A stretch of DNA of 64,000 bases from an uncultured Prevotellaceae bacterium. Lineage in GTDB: Bacteria > Bacteroidota > Bacteroidia > Bacteroidales > Bacteroidaceae. Positions 61,484-64,000 of the stretch are shown in pieces. Below the pieces are notes generated by a model that was given only the letters and a program-made list of their open reading frames with translations, did not search any database and was not told the origin of the DNA. Position 1 is the first letter of the stretch. Each line of letters opens with the position of its first letter. Both the position numbers and the translations under genes were made by a program. The stretch is from contig CAMVPA010000003.1 in NCBI GenBank assembly GCA_947169245.1, positions 52,113 to 116,112 on the forward strand. The letters run 5' to 3'.

Positions 61484-62602
61484 TTATTCGGTTATAAGTT
61501 TCTTTAAATCCTCCATGTCTGGCAATGCTTGTCTGATTTCTGGAGGTAATTCCTGAGAAGTCCGATAGGTAGCCACTCCCATTGGCTTTGACGTATCAGA
61601 GAATGATAGTTCAACGATCTCATCATTTTTTGTTTTACAGAGGATGATACCGATAGAAGGATTCTCATCGGGTAGTTTTACATATTTATCAAGAGCAGCC
61701 AGATAGAAGTTCATCTTTCCGGTGTATTCTGGTTTGAACTCCCCGCGCTTCAACTCGAAAGCCACAAGGCTTCTTAGACGGCGTGAGAAGAAAAGCAAAT
61801 CAATGGCAAACTCCTGTCCAGCCACCTCCAATCGATACTGATTACCCATAAAGGTAAAATCAGCGCCGAAAGCCATAATGAAGTTTTTTACATTCTGGAT
61901 AATACGCTGCTCTATCACCCTTTCATCGACTAATTCTGGGTCTTCAATGTTGACAAAGTCAAGCAAATATTCATCCTTGAACGATTGAAGGGCACGTTGC
62001 TTGAAAGCAGCATTATCAATCGTCTTATTGAAGTTGGTTTGCTGGATAGAACCTTCTTTGCGATATAAATCCTCATCAAGATGATATTTAAGCGTTTCTT
62101 TACTCCAAAACTCAGTAGCACATTTCCTAATATAAAAAAGTCTTTCTTCTATTGTTTCTGTCTTTCTTATAATCTCTCGATGATGCGTAAATCCCACACT
62201 TAAAAAGCATTCGAAGTCCCTTTCGGACAAATCGGCAGACATTAGCTGCCGATTTAGCAACATATTAAGGTTCAGTATATTATCCAAATCGGCAGCTAAT
62301 GGTTGCCGATTTAGAATCGGACTCCATGCTTCGTAGAATATACGCATGTTTTTTATGTTCGTTTCGGAGAAACCTGTCAAGCCAGGTAGTTCCTGTTGAA
62401 GCATTTTAGAGATGGTTGCAATGGCATTTGTGTTCCATGCGTCAGTACGACTATGTACAGAAACATAGTTTCCCACCCAATAATATAAAGCCAGCACTTC
62501 TTTGTTGACATGCCGGGCAGCACGATAGCGACTTTCAAGAATGGCTTGTTTTATCGCTTTGACTGCATGTATATATTCTGATGATATGATTGTTTGCTTC
62601 AT
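61484..62602 (-). CDS. DUF1016 (YhcG-type) PDDEXK nuclease-domain protein (copy 3)
   Basis: A 372-residue protein. The N-terminal domain includes ALYYWVGNYVSVHSRTDAWN and GFSETNIKNMRIFYEAWSPI. The nuclease core is FAIDLLFFSRRLRSLVAFEL then KRGEFKPEYTGKMNFYLAAL (Asp, Glu, Lys). At about residues 97-124 the insert ILNRQPLAADLD ... LLNRQLMSADLS is a doubled palindrome. It sits 12 bp after the helicase and 14 bp before the methyltransferase, so it is probably one operon with them. Confidence 0.88.
   Translation of the reverse strand: MKQTIISSEYIHAVKAIKQAILESRYRAARHVNKEVLALYYWVGNYVSVHSRTDAWNTNAIATISKMLQQELPGLTGFSETNIKNMRIFYEAWSPILNRQPLAADLDNILNLNMLLNRQLMSADLSERDFECFLSVGFTHHREIIRKTETIEERLFYIRKCATEFWSKETLKYHLDEDLYRKEGSIQQTNFNKTIDNAAFKQRALQSFKDEYLLDFVNIEDPELVDERVIEQRIIQNVKNFIMAFGADFTFMGNQYRLEVAGQEFAIDLLFFSRRLRSLVAFELKRGEFKPEYTGKMNFYLAALDKYVKLPDENPSIGIILCKTKNDEIVELSFSDTSKPMGVATYRTSQELPPEIRQALPDMEDLKKLITE
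62229..62314 (-). repeat. Doubled, mutually inverted palindrome in DUF1016 gene 3
   Basis: aaatcggcag-acattag-ctgccgattt (62229-62255) and aaatcggcag-ctaatgg-ttgccgattt (62286-62312). The loops are near reverse complements, so the second unit is an inverted copy of the first. Confidence 0.94.
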
Positions 62603-62614
62603 GCCTGTAGAATC

Positions 62615-64000
62615 TTAAATAAATGTTTCTGAGATAATGATTTGCGGATCGCTGACTTTGGGGACTGCCTTTTCTTGCATCTCATCACTCATCGTCTGGT
62701 ACTCATCAACGAATTCTGCCAAAGCCTTTTTCAGTTTGGCTTCGTCTGTCTTGATTTGCACTTTGTCACCTTTGTAGGGTTTGGAGAGGTCACGCAGGCG
62801 GCGAGGCAACTGAGTGTATATACCTTTATTAATATAGTCGGTGAGAATATGACATTGCACCTTTGTTGTGTTGTCAGAGATCGCCTGGGTAATCCTGCGC
62901 AGGAAGTTAAGCGCCGTCTTCGAGATGTTATCGAGATCAGTACGATTGATGGAAGCATCGTCTGCCGCCTCTACATACTCCTTTGTGTATTTACCCAAAG
63001 CACGATTCACATGGTCGTAATTTTTGCTGTTAGGCAGGAACGGAGCGGCTTGTTCGTCAGGCCTAGCCTTCAGATACTTGATGGCCTCTAAGAAATCGAT
63101 AGGCTTTACAGTCTTATCGGTGGCCAGATAGAACTCTGTCTTCACGTCGGACGATACATAGATGATTGACTTGTCCGTATGTCGCCCTGTGCTGCGGGCC
63201 ACACGGCTCTTCAGTGGCAACTGCTTCACCTTGTCGTAAAGTTCGCGGTTGTTGTGATAAACCTCGCGCAGTTCGCGAATCAAAGCCAGTTTCTCGTCCA
63301 TCGAGTCTTTCACGTTGCTGTCGAACATCTTGAACTGCTTGACGATTTCCTCTCTGGAATATATCTGCACATCCTCGCCAAAGGCGGAATGGAAACCCTG
63401 CAACTTGACAAGTGCATTTTCGTAGAGTTTGATTTGCTCATTGCCCTGGGGTGAGGGATAAAACATATAGTTATAGATAAACTCAGCCACAGATCCGATA
63501 CGATTCACACGTCCAATACGCTGCATCAGCCGGGAGGCGTTCCAAGGGGAGTCATAGTTGACAATGATGTGAGAACGATGCAGGTTGACACCTTCCGCCA
63601 AAACATCAGATGTCAGGATGATGTTGTACTGGTCTTTCTGTACCTCGCTGTTGGCATCGAAATTCTCTTTGATAATGGATGCCTTCTTGTCGCGGTTGTC
63701 GGCCGTAATCGTCAATACGTCTGTTCTGCCTAATTCGTTCTCTAATCTGTCCTTCAGATAGTTCAGTGTGTCAACACTTTCGGAGAATACAACCAGTTTA
63801 CCAGAGACATTACGCTCATCGAAGAACTCATGCTCCAGTCTGTCACGGAAGAGGTCGAACTTCTGGTCGTCGCGCTCTTGTTGCCAGTCAGCATTGAGAG
63901 TTTCCAGAACCTCTTTGTCATGGCGGAGCATGTCAATGAAATCCGGCTCGAAATCGTCGGACTTATACAGGATGTCACTTTCCTGATAGCCTTTCTTCAT
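62615..64000 (-). CDS. SNF2-type helicase, C-terminal part (5' end outside the window)
   Basis: At least 461 residues of a superfamily 2 helicase. SGKLVVFSESVDTLNYLKDR (motif IV region), ILTSDVLAEGVNLHRSHIIV (motif V) and WNASRLMQRIGRVNRIGSVA (motif VI with arginine fingers) are clear. A helical C-terminal region follows. The frame is open to the window end and its first Met is probably internal. It leads the operon with DUF1016 and the Eco57I-class methyltransferase. Such helicase-methyltransferase pairs belong to phage-defence systems; which type cannot be decided without the missing part. Confidence 0.85.
   Translation of the reverse strand: MKKGYQESDILYKSDDFEPDFIDMLRHDKEVLETLNADWQQERDDQKFDLFRDRLEHEFFDERNVSGKLVVFSESVDTLNYLKDRLENELGRTDVLTITADNRDKKASIIKENFDANSEVQKDQYNIILTSDVLAEGVNLHRSHIIVNYDSPWNASRLMQRIGRVNRIGSVAEFIYNYMFYPSPQGNEQIKLYENALVKLQGFHSAFGEDVQIYSREEIVKQFKMFDSNVKDSMDEKLALIRELREVYHNNRELYDKVKQLPLKSRVARSTGRHTDKSIIYVSSDVKTEFYLATDKTVKPIDFLEAIKYLKARPDEQAAPFLPNSKNYDHVNRALGKYTKEYVEAADDASINRTDLDNISKTALNFLRRITQAISDNTTKVQCHILTDYINKGIYTQLPRRLRDLSKPYKGDKVQIKTDEAKLKKALAEFVDEYQTMSDEMQEKAVPKVSDPQIIISETFI

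Overview
The window looks like a chromosome segment of a Prevotella-like member of the Bacteroidales. The evidence is a type IX secretion gene (sprA), promoters of the Bacteroidetes TAnnTTTG type in front of most transcription units, a fused murF-alr gene, a split glycine decarboxylase, DUF3575/OmpA surface operons, and secreted giants with short Prevotella-type C-terminal tails. The species cannot be named from the sequence alone.

Layout. 1-5.6 kb: 3' part of sprA and a TPR protein. 5.6-12.4 kb (minus): a four-gene envelope operon (two DUF3575 proteins, an OmpA-like protein, a double-barrel outer-membrane protein with an 11-residue repeat), downstream of nadB. 14.3-20 kb: a PBP4-type peptidase, tRNA-Val, a serpin lipoprotein, glyS and an FKBP lipoprotein. 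20-30 kb (minus): two giant secreted coiled-coil proteins, one with cohesin-like domains and one with a dockerin, then a LytTR regulator. 31-33 kb: an ATPase/DUF4435 pair resembling PARIS defence. 33-39 kb: trkA/trkH potassium uptake, dxs, and a ketopantoate reductase. 39.8-48.2 kb: lipoate ligase, gcvT, gcvH, gcvPA, gcvPB and lpdA, together the whole glycine cleavage system with its lipoylation enzyme. This set is interrupted by a 1.6 kb accessory patch (DUF3791/DUF3990 remnants, hairpin arrays) bounded by matching hairpins. 48.2-54 kb: murF-alr, cca and an alanine/glycine symporter. 54.2-64 kb: a more AT-rich defence region with a helicase, an Eco57I-class methyltransferase, three DUF1016 nuclease genes (one broken), a DUF2971 gene and gene scars.

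The strongest unexplained signals are repeats. (1) All three DUF1016 paralogues carry, at the same point between the N-terminal domain and the nuclease domain, a doubled palindrome of unrelated sequence in each, always in frame. (2) One DUF1016 gene sits between two 90-bp copies (84/90 identical) of the methyltransferase 3' end, as if captured as a cassette. (3) Housekeeping genes (nadB, gcvT, gcvPA, lpdA five times, cca twice, and others) contain short palindromic or phrase-like elements inserted in frame. The same phrase families fill the spacers inside operons, and one 39-bp phrase is identical in two unrelated genes on opposite coding strands.

All family calls are from reading motifs and remembered family architecture; no database search was run.
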